Source: Sphagnum compactum (Eukaryota > Bryophyta > Sphagnopsida > Sphagnales). From it: a stretch of 64,000 nucleotides of DNA. The translations under genes were made by a program, and so were the position numbers. Positions 45,901 through 58,559 of this stretch are shown in pieces. Position 1 is the first letter of the stretch, and every line of letters starts with the position of its first letter. The stretch is from NCBI GenBank assembly GCA_965153455.1, contig OZ234494.1, positions 15,252,001 to 15,316,000 of the forward strand. Reading direction: 5' to 3'. A model generated the notes under the pieces. It had not been told where the DNA came from. It did not search any database and saw only the letters and a program-made list of their open reading frames with translations.

Positions 45901-48900
45901 GATATCAAGGTGATTTCAGCATCTGGTAAACTTTGTTCATACTATGTCACATAGAGTATATGGAGTTTAGTTGCTAGGTTTCTAAAACACATAGATAGTA
46001 GCTTCCAAAAGCCTCCCCTCTTTCTGCTTCTGCAAAAAAAAAGCATGCAGGTGTAGCAACAACCCAATCTCATCTCTTTTTAACATTTGGGTTTCTAGCA
46101 GACTTTTGTTCTTTTGTACCAAGAAGACTCAGTGGATCCACAGTCAAGGATCAAATAAGGATACCCAACTATGCTGAAACCAAACTGAAACCTGATTTGA
46201 TCTCCAAAACTGCACCCTGATCAATATCAAAAATTACTTAATAAGTCTGATTTAGGAGTCAGATGAGATGGAAATCCGACATATAGTTATCTAATGGATG
46301 GAATGAAACTTACTCTCACAAGCTTCATGTTGCTGCTTGAACGAGGATACTATTGTCTTTTTTATTGCTATGGACCTCTCAAGTTCTATCCAACATCATG
46401 ACTGTGTCTTCACATTGTTTCAGAAACTCAGGATGCAGATTTTGTATGGTTTTGTATAATTGCATATCATCCTTAATGCTTGTGCTGCAATATCACAGGT
46501 GCAAATGGCTGTATAATATTCAGCTCCCTGAAAAGAGCTTGTTCTTTTTCCACTACCTTAGAACTTGAGCTTGGCAATTTCTACTCAACACCATTTCTCT
46601 AGTAATTATTGAATCTTCTGTTACTGGTATTTCTGTGTCCTACATGGCTAGCGTGCTACAGACATACAACACAACTTTTCAAACTCTGGATCCATCTTGG
46701 GTCCTAAATTTCTCTGTACATTGCTAGTTGTCTTGAACCTTTCTAATCCCATAAGTGCAGCTTATTGGTGAAAATGCAACCTGCTGTAACCGGAATTTAT
46801 ACCCAAATTTTTGAAGTACTTCCAGGCTTCCTGGACAAATGAAATGAAATGGGATGCGATTTTCTTGCTGTAATGAAATTGGGCAGTATAGGTAGCTTTG
46901 TTGGTAGTCTTGCATTGTAAAGGAAAAGCATAAATTTGGTGTATAATCAAACCTTGGAAACACATGAGCACTGAGCATCTTGCTGCATAGAGTGATATTT
47001 TTGTTTGCTGCAACCTTCAATTCCATCACCATATCGAGTATAGTTTTTCATTAAATTCCATGAAGAGTTATGCTTTAAAATGATTCACACTTTTGATTAT
47101 GCAGCTGGCTCGACTGATTTCATGCCAATATGACAATTCCATATGCAGATTATGATGGATACCTCAAAAGAAGTTCACCTGAAAACTTCCAATTTGTGTA
47201 ACAGTATAGCTTCTCAGAGTCAGGATGAATCACAAAAATTTCTACAGATGTCATACCTGGAATTGCAACTGAAACTAAGAAAGTTGGCAAAATTCTGAAT
47301 GCAAAAAATTACTTGCTGACAAAATTCAAGTTAGACATCCTAGCAATGGTTGCCTCTGTTTTGTTCTTTTGTTCTCAGCAATGTACTTGGCAACCTAGTC
47401 TAGAGTTTTGTTTGTTTTACAGGCAGAATTGTTCTTTGTTAACTTGTTTGTGAGGTTGAGAGCTACAGAGGGAAAGGGACTTCACATTTGAGATTGTATG
47501 CAAGATGAAAGATCCATGTAAGATTTGGGATACAATTTAAGCTTTAACTATGAATCAAATTGCTGCAACAGTTGGGCAATTAGAGACCTAGTTGTATTTT
47601 AATAGGTGCATTTTTCAAATCACCTACCTATATATTACACGGTTCCATTGTTTCTCATGATTTTGTTTGAACCTGTCAAAATGAGCCACTTGTTTACAAG
47701 GCAGGCAGCCACTCCTGGCTGTCCCCTTCATGGTGTTTTTCTCTTGTAGCAGCTCCTGGCAGGGTTTTAATTATTTCTGATTCTTGTAGGGTTTGTAACA
47801 TTGTAAAGAGAGCTAAAGGAAGAAGACTTCACCATTTGTTTTACAAGACAAATGTGCCCAGTCTAAGGGGTCCAAATCAGTGTTGGCAGGTTCTTGAATT
47901 TGAAAAGGTTCCAGTCAGCTTATAAGGTCAGATTCTAAGGTCTCTGGATTGGAGGTTTTAAGTTTTCTTGGAACTGCCATTGAAACCTAACTATAAAATC
48001 CATTTTTAAAAAAAAAATTGGAATTAGAACTTGGGTGTTACCTTGAATTTAAAAGGTTCAAGTTCTTTAATAGGTACATAAGTATAATTTTATTGAAAAA
48101 AGATATTAACTTGGTTGGACAAGTTATTATATTTTATTGATTGTACATAATTAATATAGTATATTCTTTATTTTGGAGTATGTGGATTCGTTGAACAAAC
48201 TAATTACACACTTTTCTTTTTGGTATAGTAGTGTGTAATGAAAATGAAATTGCACTTTGTTTTAAATCAGATCAATTATAATTTTTTTGTGAAAATGACT
48301 TTGGTTTTAGAAATCCAAAGAATTGTTCTAAAGACAAGATCAAAGTTTCCATAAATTTTTTTAAAAAGTTAGAATTCAAATCAAATGTTCTTTTGGAAAT
48401 CAGGAAGTGGACAATACTGGTGAACAAGGCATCAACCCATTATTTTTTATTTATTTGGAAGCGAGAGGCTTGTTTCTTTGAAAGAGGGGAATGTAATTAA
48501 ATGTTTTTGACGTATATATTTTCAAAGAACTTGAACCTCCTTGACGAGGACCACAGCCCCAGTTTAGGTTCTGGGTCCAATTTTCTAAATCTCTGATCAA
48601 ATTGATAACCATTTAGCATTAAAAATTTTAAATTTTAATAAATTACCTAGATGACTCACTTTTCTGCCAGGTAGGTTATCAATCTTTAAACAATAATACA
48701 AATAAATTATAAAACAGAAAGTCATATAATAATAATTTTAATTTTTACAAAAACATTATAACCAACTAATAACTGACAAAATAACATGCAATTATTAACT
48801 AGTTATTTGATAACCTATCCAACAACCTTAAAATATGGATATTGATAACTTATGTGATCTCCCAAAAAAAATTCAAAAAATAACCTACCCAGCTATTATT

Positions 48901-49226
48901 AAAAAACGCAAGAACCAGCCAGCACTGTTACTGACCTTGACTGGTGATTTTCAAAAAATCAAACAACCGATCCTGTAGCCTTTAATAAAACTTCTGGTTT
49001 TCTGGAGAATTTGGCAAAAACCCAAATTCAGAGGTTCTTCAATTTTGAAAATACGAGGACCCGAAGTTCTTTTATTTGCAAATTTCGAGAAGACGGGAGC
49101 TGGAGATTCCTTTGATTTCTAAAATTTTCAAGAAACCTGAACCTGAGGTATTAACAAAAGTCAAACAACTGCATAGCACTGGTGGACACTTACAATGAGA
49201 GAGAGAGAGGGATGTTGGGTCAGAGA
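42951..49226. other. Gene-free region, 6.3 kb
   Basis: No frame longer than 107 codons and no domain, on either strand. Composition is less AT-rich than the 13-30 kb region, so decayed transposon or a long non-coding transcript are possible. GGTTC/GAACC-rich repeat stretches lie at 47.88-48.08 and 48.9-49.19 kb, the latter flanked by CAGCACTGTTAC and GCATAGCACTGG. Confidence 0.45.
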
Positions 49227-49840
49227 GTGAACTAGCACCCCATCCATTGGATGCCCATTACAACTTAGTCTTGGATGAACCTAAACAGAGTTAATATCAA
49301 GTTTTACTGTGCCCTCCTCTACAAATGAGGTCCTTTAAACACCCTCGGCAGATAGATCGGGGGTTGTTAGTACCTACGAAAAAAAGTAATGTAAGAGCGT
49401 CCCCAGCTCTTTTGTGTGTAATTGTGCACCTTAAAATTGGATGAAGAGAAGTCCAAACATGCTGGTTTGACTCAGCAAAAAAAAATTGGCATTTTTGCAT
49501 TGTTAACTGAGGCCAGTGAAAGGCACAGCAGAGTGCACCTGCGAGAGAGAGGAGTGTCATAAATATGATCTAATTGCTACTCCCTGTTTTTGATCGGTCA
49601 ATCATAATGATTGGTCTAGGTGATTTGCTATTAGTAGTCTCTCACCTATTTGCAGTCCACCTTTTTAGTTTTATGGGTGGGGTTGCAAAAACGTAAATAA
49701 TTAAAACTTGGATGTGAGAAAACATTTGCAGGGTCCTATAGCGAGTAGCGCTGGGGATGCTGTACGCACCCAACAGAAAACAGTTTCCTGACCATCAATG
49801 ATCCATATGGTGCGCTGGTCGGTGATAGTTCACGGTGGCC
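49227..49840 (+). mobile_element. AGCACCCACC TIR element, copy B (~610 bp)
   Basis: It begins GTGAACTAGCACCCCATCCATTGG and ends GCGCTGGTCGGTGATAGTTCACGG, which inverted reads GTGAACTATCACCGACCAGC. Interior ATGGATGAACCTAAACAGAG, GTTGTTAGTACCTAC and AGTTTCCTGACCATC follow the order of the 31.1-kb copy. It is longer by an insertion of about 240 bp. Confidence 0.6.
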
Positions 49841-50725
49841 CCAATTATGTATCCCTGGCTGCTTTCTAGCAGTTGAACACCCTTAGGATTGCGCTGAAAA
49901 ACATAGCTTAGTAAAACACACAAAGTGCGAGAACAGTGCAACACACCCAATCAACCAATCTAAATCAAGAAGAGCATTGAACTGTCACCCATTCTTGGCT
50001 AATGGGCCGGCTCATCTGTGGCCAGTTTCTTGCGCCTACGCCACTCTTTAATGCTTATGATGCCAACAAATACGAATCATTACCCTGCATCTCTGACATG
50101 CAAATCCTCGCACACACTCTAGCCTCCGGAGTCCACGTCCAGCACCTTTGAGTTGCATACTCTATTGTAAGTAAGTTACAAAACAGTTGCTTCATATCTG
50201 CTGTGAGTAATGGCAATCTGGCAGGGCAGTTTACGTGCCAAAAACAGCCTACCTATTACTACTACTAGAAAGTGCCAGGCTCCCGCCCTGGTACCATGCT
50301 GGAAACCCCAGAATTCATCTAAATTGCTTCTAAATATTATAAATATCCCATGCTTAGAGCATGACCCATTCTACCTTCCATTTCAGCCATTATCACTATT
50401 TAGCACATCCAAGGAGCATTGTTAGTTCCTCCTACATTCTTGGTGCTTGTCCATAAATTTGAAAAACTATACTGAATAAAGTAAATACCATTTAAATCAT
50501 ATCACCTAACCCAATCATTATAATTGAACATTCAAAGCTAGTCTTTTTACTCACATTGTTGCAAGGCGTTTGTAAGATGGATTATTTATCAACCTTGAGG
50601 AGTTTTACACCATTTTATTGTAATTCTTCATCTAAAGTATATTGAAAAGACCAATTTACCCTTTCTGCACGAGCTCAAAGATTAAAATTGACTCTCTACA
50701 ATGTTTTTTGTGTTTAATTTGGCCA
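49841..50725. other. Gene-free stretch
   Basis: No supported gene or repeat. One 71-codon frame (50,210-50,425) has no features. Confidence 0.4.
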
Positions 50726-50806
50726 CCAAGAAGCCTCACCCAAGAAGGTGAACGTATTCGTGTGGGTGCTAGGTCACCTGGTAGTCTCAAGAGATTAGAT
50801 TAATCA
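50726..50806 (+). pseudogene. Scrap of LINE reverse-transcriptase zinc-binding region
   Basis: The frame GHQEASPKKVNVFVWVLGHL resembles the zf-RVT region of plant LINE polyproteins (typically SPKK.K.F.W.L.H..L.T), and meets a stop soon after. Flanking DNA shows no other RT motif, so it is a short remnant or a coincidence. Confidence 0.35.
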
Positions 50807-51162
50807 AGTGTTTTGATACTTACCATTTCCTCGTGTTGGGCAGGTATCAACTATTCAATATACCAGTTGGTACTCATATTTGATCTATTTCATATGAAGA
50901 TCATATTGGTATTGGATCTTTAAAGATAAATAAATACAAGCCTTTTATTATTATTTGATCTTCTAGAAACTAGCATAATAATATGCTTATTATTATTAAT
51001 ATAAACTTTTTGGTGTGAAATTTTGCCAAAATGTAAAAATAATAATTAGGGTTGTGAGCGCTACAAAGGCTGTTTTGGAATTTTTTACAACATTCATTAA
51101 AAAAATAGGGGTTCTGAGTTGGGTTCACTAGATTCAGAAGGTTGACTCCTGTAGGTCGTTAA

Positions 51163-51306
51163 AGAACAGTAACGTTACCAAAAACATTTATTGTCTTAGT
51201 TGTCTTGTTGTCATTTAGAAGTTAATCCTTCTAAAGAACAGTAACATTACCCAAAAAAATCATTGTTGTCTTAGTTGTTTTGTTATTATTTAATACTTAA
51301 TCCTTC
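51163..51306 (+). repeat. 72-bp tandem duplication
   Basis: AGAACAGTAACGTTACC...TTGTCTTAGTTGTCTTGTT...TTAATCCTTCT is followed 72 bp later by AGAACAGTAACATTACC...TTGTCTTAGTTGTTTTGTT...TTAATCCTTCT. Confidence 0.8.
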
Positions 51307-51645
51307 TTGGGATGCTAGACAATCATGCAACGTTAGAAAATTGAAAAAAATCAATTATACCATCCTATTCTTAGCATGAGGGTTCAAGGCTGATTTGGGG
51401 TTGGTATGCAATACATATATTTTTGGAATTGATTTTCCCTAATATGAAGTTGTTATAATCTCAAGTGCCTATTCAATACCAAGCAACTATTGTATTATTT
51501 AGTATCATTTTGTGTGACAATAGGTTTTTGCATCGTACAAATCATTGATATAATTCTCACATTGATATTAGCTTGAAAATGCCACATTGATTTACCTTAA
51601 ACCATTTTTTATTTTTCGTAGGTGTAGTTGCCCCATTGATTCTTA

Positions 51646-51882
51646 ATGAAGCATGGTGGCAAGAATGTGACAATGCAAGGAAGACAAATTGAAGAAGTCA
51701 AACACATGAAGGTGTGTGTTACTAAAGGCAAAAAGATCAATGGGTCATCCAGAATACACATTGGGAATGGATGGAAAGAGTTGAAGACAATTAATGGATT
51801 GAAAGTAAGGGACCATCTTTCATTGAAAGTAGGTGTAACAGTGAAAATTTGTAATGAGTTCTTGCATTTTGAAGGATATTAA
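51646..51882 (+). CDS. Possible B3-like DNA-binding domain fragment
   Basis: A 78-codon ORF whose second half reads SSRIHIGNGWKELKTINGLK then VRDHLSLKV. This resembles the C-terminal half of plant B3 (REM-type) DNA-binding domains, which run R..l..GWk.F...N.LkvGD...F. The Gly of the usual GD is Arg here. The N-terminal strands of the domain are not seen upstream. An AG acceptor-like site lies just before (TTTTTCGTAG, 51,611-51,620). It could be an exon of a decayed B3 gene or chance. Confidence 0.3.
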   Translation: MKHGGKNVTMQGRQIEEVKHMKVCVTKGKKINGSSRIHIGNGWKELKTINGLKVRDHLSLKVGVTVKICNEFLHFEGY

Positions 51883-53894
51883 GTTGAAGGATAACTTATT
51901 TACAACTTTTTTTCAAATATGATTTAACACCACATTGATGTGCATGAAAATGACTAAAGAAAAGTCATTGTTTCTTAACATTCGATTACAAATGAAAAAA
52001 AATAAATTGACCAATATTTGTGAATTAAGGGGCACCCACCAAAATAGTGGGCATTCACACTATAATAGTGGACATCCACATCAAAACAATATATTAACCA
52101 TGATTGACGAACTAGTAGAATTTAAGTGGGCTTTCACATCAAAATATTGAATCAAAAAATGAAATATTAACCATGACGTTATAGGTTAAACTCTAGTAGA
52201 TTTCAAAGAACATGAATGTGGGAGAGAAAGGATAAAGAAGGATGGTTGCCATCTTGTGTTGAATTTGGAATGTTGGTCCTTTACTCAATGACCATGAAAT
52301 GCAAATTTTATTTTACATGTGTTGAAATATATTATTACACAATTATATTAGATAATTAGTGTAAAAATAAAAATTATAATTTCAAAAAATTCTTCTGATT
52401 GGAGAATATTATTCTTCATAATTATTACATGCCCCATCTATTTGACCCCTAATCTAAATGGAATAATATTCTTATGATATTATTAGCCAAGGATAAGATA
52501 TAAAAATATTCCATAGTAAAGATTTGTGCAAATGTTAATGATAATAGCCATAAATTTGCTAAATTCCATAAGATTTGCATCATTTTGAAATTGAAGGGGG
52601 TGAGCAGTGTGAACCAAGGGGTCTGTTGAGATATTATAAAATTGAAGGGGTAATACTATGTGCACCAATTTTCAAGCGATTTTTAGTCTTTTTTCCATTT
52701 AGTTTATTTTAATCTCTAATCTAAGTGAAATAACACATATTTAATTAATTTAAGATTTTACAAAAGTTCGAAAATCTAAACAATAACTTGACAATGTTAT
52801 ATTTATTCCAACTTTCAATTATAAATCACTTGGTGGACACCAAGATCAGAAGGTAAAGTTTTTTAAAAAGAATAATATTTAGCCTTGTGGATATGTCTTG
52901 AAATCTATCCATGAAGGAAAAAATAATATGTAGGATTATTGAACATGATTTATTGCAGCAAGAACAAGATTTAATTTGAAAAATGCAATGCAAGACTCAC
53001 ATTGTATAATAAGTCTAGTGTTATATGATATCAAACTTTGAAAGAAAAAACTTCAAAGTTGTGAGTTAATTTCTTCTTTGGTGGATGAGTTGAAATCATG
53101 AGTTTATGATGATGTTGATGAGTTACAGTTTGATGATGAAAATGACAACATGGTGTGAGTGTTGCAATGCCAGCTAAGAAAATCATAGATTCCACTACAT
53201 GTTAAGCTAAAAACAAATTTAATTGTGCAAATGTTCTAATTTTCATGGTTGTTGATTTTTGTTTATCAGTAACAGTTATGAAAATAAAACATTAAATTTG
53301 CATAATTAGATTTATTTTAAACTCATAATGTAATTTAATTTATAATTTATTTTTAATCATCATTGGAACACGTGCATCAAGTTGTTAGGTTGTTGTTATT
53401 AGGATAAATCTATAACCCTAAATTCAAAACCGTTACCATAACCTCAAATCCCTTAAACCCCAAAATATAAATACGTTGAATGATACACCACATCCAAACT
53501 AAGATATGATTCACCTACAACAACACAAACAAGAATTATGACATGGTGGACATTAAGAATATAACTTAGAGAAGAGACAAAGTTTTGAAAAGTTCAATAA
53601 AAATGCAAGTTATAACGTAACAATTTTGATCTTTGTTGGATAAAATGCTTTCAACATAGAAAAATGAAATGCAATAGTATACACAAAGAAATTGTATATA
53701 TTATCTCATTCCATTTTTCTGTGTTAAAGTCACACATATATATATACACATAGAAACCAATTAATTAATTAAACTATGACTATATATTTTAGTTTCAAAT
53801 TCATATTTGAACTATTTTGGAAAAGATTTAAAAAAACATAAAAACATAAAATTCACACGAAACCTACACATGAAGCACCCACATAAAGTAATAT
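51883..53894. other. Gene-free AT-rich stretch
   Basis: Short imperfect repeats such as AATAGTGG.CAT.CACA near 52,040-52,085 and ATTGAAGGGG near 52,590 and 52,643. No supported gene. Confidence 0.45.
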
Positions 53895-54619
53895 TACTAC
53901 TACCAAAGTGGGGTGTAATTTATTAGCTTAAATCACTATGGGACCTTAAAAGTGAAATAACTTCATCGATTTTACTGATTTCACCTAGTGAAAGTTATTT
54001 CATTATAATATCACTATGTAGACATCATGTTTCATTTCTAATTAACATAATTCACTATTACAATTTACTATAGCAAACAGGTTTATTTCTATGTTACTTA
54101 TGTTATTCTATCTATGTTACATTATGATATACCCTATATTATTTTAAGTTACTTTAGTTATTCTAACTCATATTTTATGTTATTATAGGCTATTATAAAA
54201 TATTGTACCCTAAATTATTATATGTTATTTTACCTTAAGGTATCTTAATTAGTTTATTATAAGCTTTTAAATTATTCAAAATTAAATTATTCAACTAATT
54301 TTAGGCTATACCTTAGGTTATTTTATTTAAAATTAATATATGTTATTTCAAGTTATACTTTAAATTATTGAAGGTCATTCTACTTAATGTTATTATATCC
54401 TAAGCATAATATCTTTAAAATAATCTAAAACAAAATATAATGACCTAAGGTAAAAATAACTTAGAATAAAAAATAATAACCTATGAAAAATAATTTTAAA
54501 TGCCCTACAATATAATAACTACCAATAGCCTATGATATTATAACATAGAATATCAAACAATAATTTATAATACAATAATCACCAATACTTGTAATATAAC
54601 ATATAATAACCAACAATAA

Positions 54620-55240
54620 CTTATAATACAATAACCATTAATAAAATAGCCATCAATAACCATCAATAAAATAACCACCAACGGCTTACAACGGAATAAT
54701 CACTAATAACCATTAACAAAATAGCCACAACAATCATTAATAGAATAGCCACCAATAGCCATTAATAGATTAATCACGAATAACCATTAGTAGAATAACC
54801 ACCAATAGCCATTAATACATTAATCACGAATAGCCATTAATAGAATAACCACCAATAGCCATTAGTAGATTAATCACGAATAGCCATTAATATAATAACC
54901 ACCAATAGCCATTAATACATTAATCATGAATAACCATTAATAGAATAGCCATCAGTAGCCATTATTAGAATAGCAACTAGTAGCTACTATTAGAATAGTC
55001 ACTAGTAGCCATTATTAGAATAGCCATTAGTAGCCATTAATATAATAACCACTAGTAACCATTCATATAATAGCCACCAATAGAATAACCACGAATAGCC
55101 ACCAATAGAATAACTACTAATGGCCATTAATGGAATAACCACCAATAATTATTAATAGAATAACCACTAAAAAATATTAATAACCACAAATAGAATAGGT
55201 ACCAATAGCCATTAATAACCACCAATAGCATTAATAAAAG
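54620..55240 (+). repeat. AATAGCCATTAATAG repeat field with a 50-bp higher-order unit
   Basis: About 16-17-bp words (AATAGCCATTAATAGAATAACCACC type) fill 600 bp. In 54,720-54,970 they are organised in exact 50-bp steps: TAATCACGAA begins at 54,771, 54,821 and 54,871, and TAATCATGAA at 54,921. Degraded relatives (CTTA..GTGAAATAA..ACAATAGCCAAAAATAAC) continue to about 55,740. Confidence 0.85.
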
Positions 55241-56066
55241 AACAACCAATAGCCATATATTATAATTACTTAGGATTGCCAAAATTAAACTAAGGTGAAA
55301 TAATTTATAATAAACAAAAATAACTTAAGGTGAAATAATTTTCAATAGGTAAAAGTAACTTATAATAGCTACAAGTAGTCTAAATTGAAATAATTTACAA
55401 TAGCCAAAAATAACATAGAATAGACAAAAAAACTTACAATAGCTCAAAATAGCTTAAGGTGAAATAAGTTAAAATAACCAAAATTAATTTATAATAACTA
55501 CAAGTAGTCTAAATTGAAGTAATCTACAATAGCCAAAAATAACATAGAATAGCAAAAAAACTTACAATAGCTGAAAATAGCCTGAGCTGATAAGTTAAAA
55601 TAGCCAAAAATAACTTAAAATAACCAAAATGTAGCTTCGGCTGAAATAACCAAAAATAATCAAAAGTAATTTAGAATAGCCATAAATAGCCGTAAATAAT
55701 GTAGGGTGAAATAATTTAAATCAATGAAAAATAGTCATATGATAATTGAAAGTAATTTAACATAGGTAGTATTATCATATTAACAAAAAGAAATCCATTT
55801 ACTCAACTTTTTTTTTTCAAAAGAATGGTCATTGAAATGTTATTGAATAATGATATTCAACTTTTGTTTTGTTCAAATGATTTTAAACTTTCAGAAGGAA
55901 ATAAATGTAATTATGTACGTTATTGAATATTTTAAAAAAGTAAACTCGAATCATTTCATCTGAACAAAATCTCAATAAGATATGAATTTTCAAAGTTTAT
56001 GTTTTTGTAATGTTTGAAATAAAGTATTTGATAAATAGAATGTAATGTAACATGCTATCAGAACAA

Positions 56067-56132
56067 GTGGGGTGATTTGATGGTAAAAGTGTTTGCCCCC
56101 ATTCCAAAGGTCAAGGGATCAAACCTCATGGG
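56067..56132 (+). repeat. tRNA-like SINE head (copy 3), inside CACTA element 2
   Basis: GTGGGGTGATTTGATGGTAAAAG is an A-box-like start and GGGATCAAACCTC (56,114-56,126) a B-box-like segment. CCATTCCAAAGGTC lies between. CCTAGGTTGATTACGTGGCC follows 65-85 bp later, the same arrangement as in the first CACTA element. Confidence 0.5.
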
Positions 56133-56612
56133 CGGTGTTGTGTGTGGTCAACAATGGTACGTTAATCAAATATTTTTTTATCGAATTCTTAGGTTAGGTG
56201 CCTAGGTTGATTACGTGGCCTACCTACCTATGATAGGTTTTTAACCTAGCGTAGGTAGTGACACATGTCAATAAATAATAGGCTTTAAAAATCATGAAAT
56301 TATCAATAATATTATATATTAAATAATTAATTTTTAATTAATTTTTCATACTTGTTAGTTAATTAACTAGCAAGTAAATGGTTTGGTAAATTTGTATTTC
56401 ACTTGAGAATAACCTTGTTTCACTAGGTAGTAGTGAAACAAATCATTGTCCGTAGTAACTAGTCCTTGTTCACTTAGGGGTTAAACAATTTCATTAGGTA
56501 AAATTGTTCAAATTCACTCAAAAATCTAGTGAAACCCATAGTGAACTAGGACGCATTTCCTAGTAGTGTATAAACACTTACATTCACACCCGCACAAAAA
56601 AAACAACATTAA

Positions 56613-57322
56613 AATATGTACCACACACCAAAATATTTATGACATACATGTGATGACATACAACTAAATGTATTATTTTCAACACACATCCGAACAAATT
56701 TAATTTTGAGAATTGTCATAATATGTACCACACACCAAAATATTTATGACATACATGTGATGACATACAACTAAATGTATTCTTTTGAACACACATCCAA
56801 ACAAATCTAATCTTGAAAATTATCATAATATGTACCACACCCCAAAATATTTATGACATACATGTGATGACATACAACTAAATGTATTCATCAAATCCAA
56901 ACAAATCTAATCTTGAGAATTGTCATAATATGTACCACACCAAAATATTATGATGTACATGTGATGACATACAACTATATGTATTTTTTTCAACGCACAT
57001 CCGAACAAATCTAATCTTGAAAATTGTCATAGTATGTACCACACATCAAAATATTTATGACGTACATGTGATGACATACAACTAAATGTATTCTTTTCAA
57101 CACACATCCAAACAAATCTAATTTTGAGAATTGTCATAGTATGTACCACACACTAAAATATTTATGATGTATATGTGATGACATACAATTGAATGTATTC
57201 TTTTCAACACGCGTCCAAACAAATCTAATCTTGAGAATTGTCATAGTATGTACCACACACCAAAATATCTATGATGTACATGTGATGACCTACAACTTTA
57301 TGTATTATTTTCAACACACATT
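56613..57322 (+). repeat. 107-bp tandem satellite array, seven copies
   Basis: The word TATGTACCACAC begins at 56,615, 56,722, 56,829, 56,929, 57,033, 57,140 and 57,247. The period is 107 bp, with two units shortened to 100 and 104 bp. Each unit contains ACATGTGATGACATACAACT and CAACACACATCCAAACAAAT. The array starts about 45 bp after the right end of CACTA element 2. Confidence 0.95.
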
Positions 57323-58559
57323 TTTTATAATCAATATAAACAATGAAAAACACAAACAAACGCAAACACACATTCACATACATATATATACAAACATATA
57401 CAACCACACATCCATACATACATATACATTTATACATAAATACAACTTAGACTACATATAAATAAACAAATATCATACAATTTATAGATTTACAATGATT
57501 TAGTTGATCTAGATGCAAATTTCATTTAAACTATGAATTAGGATATATCATACAACAATGAATTTAAAGAAAAATCCAACAATATATGTTATCATAGTAA
57601 TGGAAAAAAGTTATGTCATTATTTATTCAACCTATAAATTAACTTTCGACAATAAACCCTATAATTCATCTTTAAACCATTAACCCTAAATTTAAGTTCT
57701 ATACATTAAACTTTAGAAACATTAAATAAATATCTCAAATATGAACCACTTAATAAGTATTTTATTACCTTTTAGTTATTTATCAAAGATTAGTGTAATA
57801 TCTTGGACTGATAAATTAAATAAAATTTTATCTTTAATTTAGTATTGGTTATGAGTTCATGAACACAAACAATTTAATAAAATATTTGATAATTACAGAA
57901 TAAGTAACTATTAATATTTTAATATGTAAATTGCACTTAAATATATGTTAAAAATAACTTGTTATGAAGTATTGAATAATCATTAATTAATTCAGAAGTA
58001 TGTTTTAAAAGTAAATTTGTAGAATTAAATACCCATTAATTAATCCAAAAATATTATTCACAAAATCTAAATTTCAATAATTATTATTCAATTAATTTAG
58101 ATTTAATCTTTTTATTGTTGCAATTTTTTTTTTTAATAAGCTTTCATTGGAACAAAAATAAGTGGGAAACAATACGAATTTTTATTCCTAATTGTCTTGT
58201 ATGTTATCCCACTATAGTTTCCAATTCTATAGAACATGCGTAATGCATTCCAATAAAAAAGAAATGTTAAGATCAGTCTATATTAGGTTTAGGGTGTATT
58301 ATCTAATATTTGATGTAAATTATTATTAAAGTGTTAAATTTTAAGGTTCAGCATTTATGGTTTGCAATTTTGGAACCATCTCATCCATTAATAACCATGA
58401 AGTGGAGACTCCACATTCAACATTCATCGTTACAAATCCCTAATGGCAAAAGATCTGTTACACATAAATCTCATGCCCCATTCTTGAGATGGGGAGGTTT
58501 AGGTCCGAATGTGAGTCTTGGTTTTTTTCCCGAGACAAAATAAAGTGCAATCATGCTCT
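57323..58559. other. Gene-free stretch with a CA/TA-rich tract
   Basis: Positions 57,345-57,450 are ACAC/ATACAT low complexity. The rest is AT-rich. A few GC-richer bases near 58,370-58,550 carry a 70-codon frame without family features. Confidence 0.5.

Larger units (their letters stand above)
53895..56568. mobile_element. CACTA-type DNA transposon, non-coding, 2.7 kb
   Basis: The right end inverted reads CACTACTAGGAAATGCGTCC. The left end is a mutated TACTACTACCAAAGTGGGG. Both sides are flanked by TAT (53,892-53,894 and 56,569-56,571), an exact 3-bp target duplication as CACTA elements make. TCACTATGGG follows both ends at 24-38 bp, and subterminal regions are rich in TTTCACTAGG/GTGAAA words. 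No transposase ORF is present. The interior is mostly the AATAGCC repeat field plus a tRNA-like module near the right end. Confidence 0.65.

Noticed and set aside
57189-57461. 90-codon ORF near the satellite array
   Set aside because: It spans the end of the 107-bp array and a CA/TA microsatellite; no protein features.
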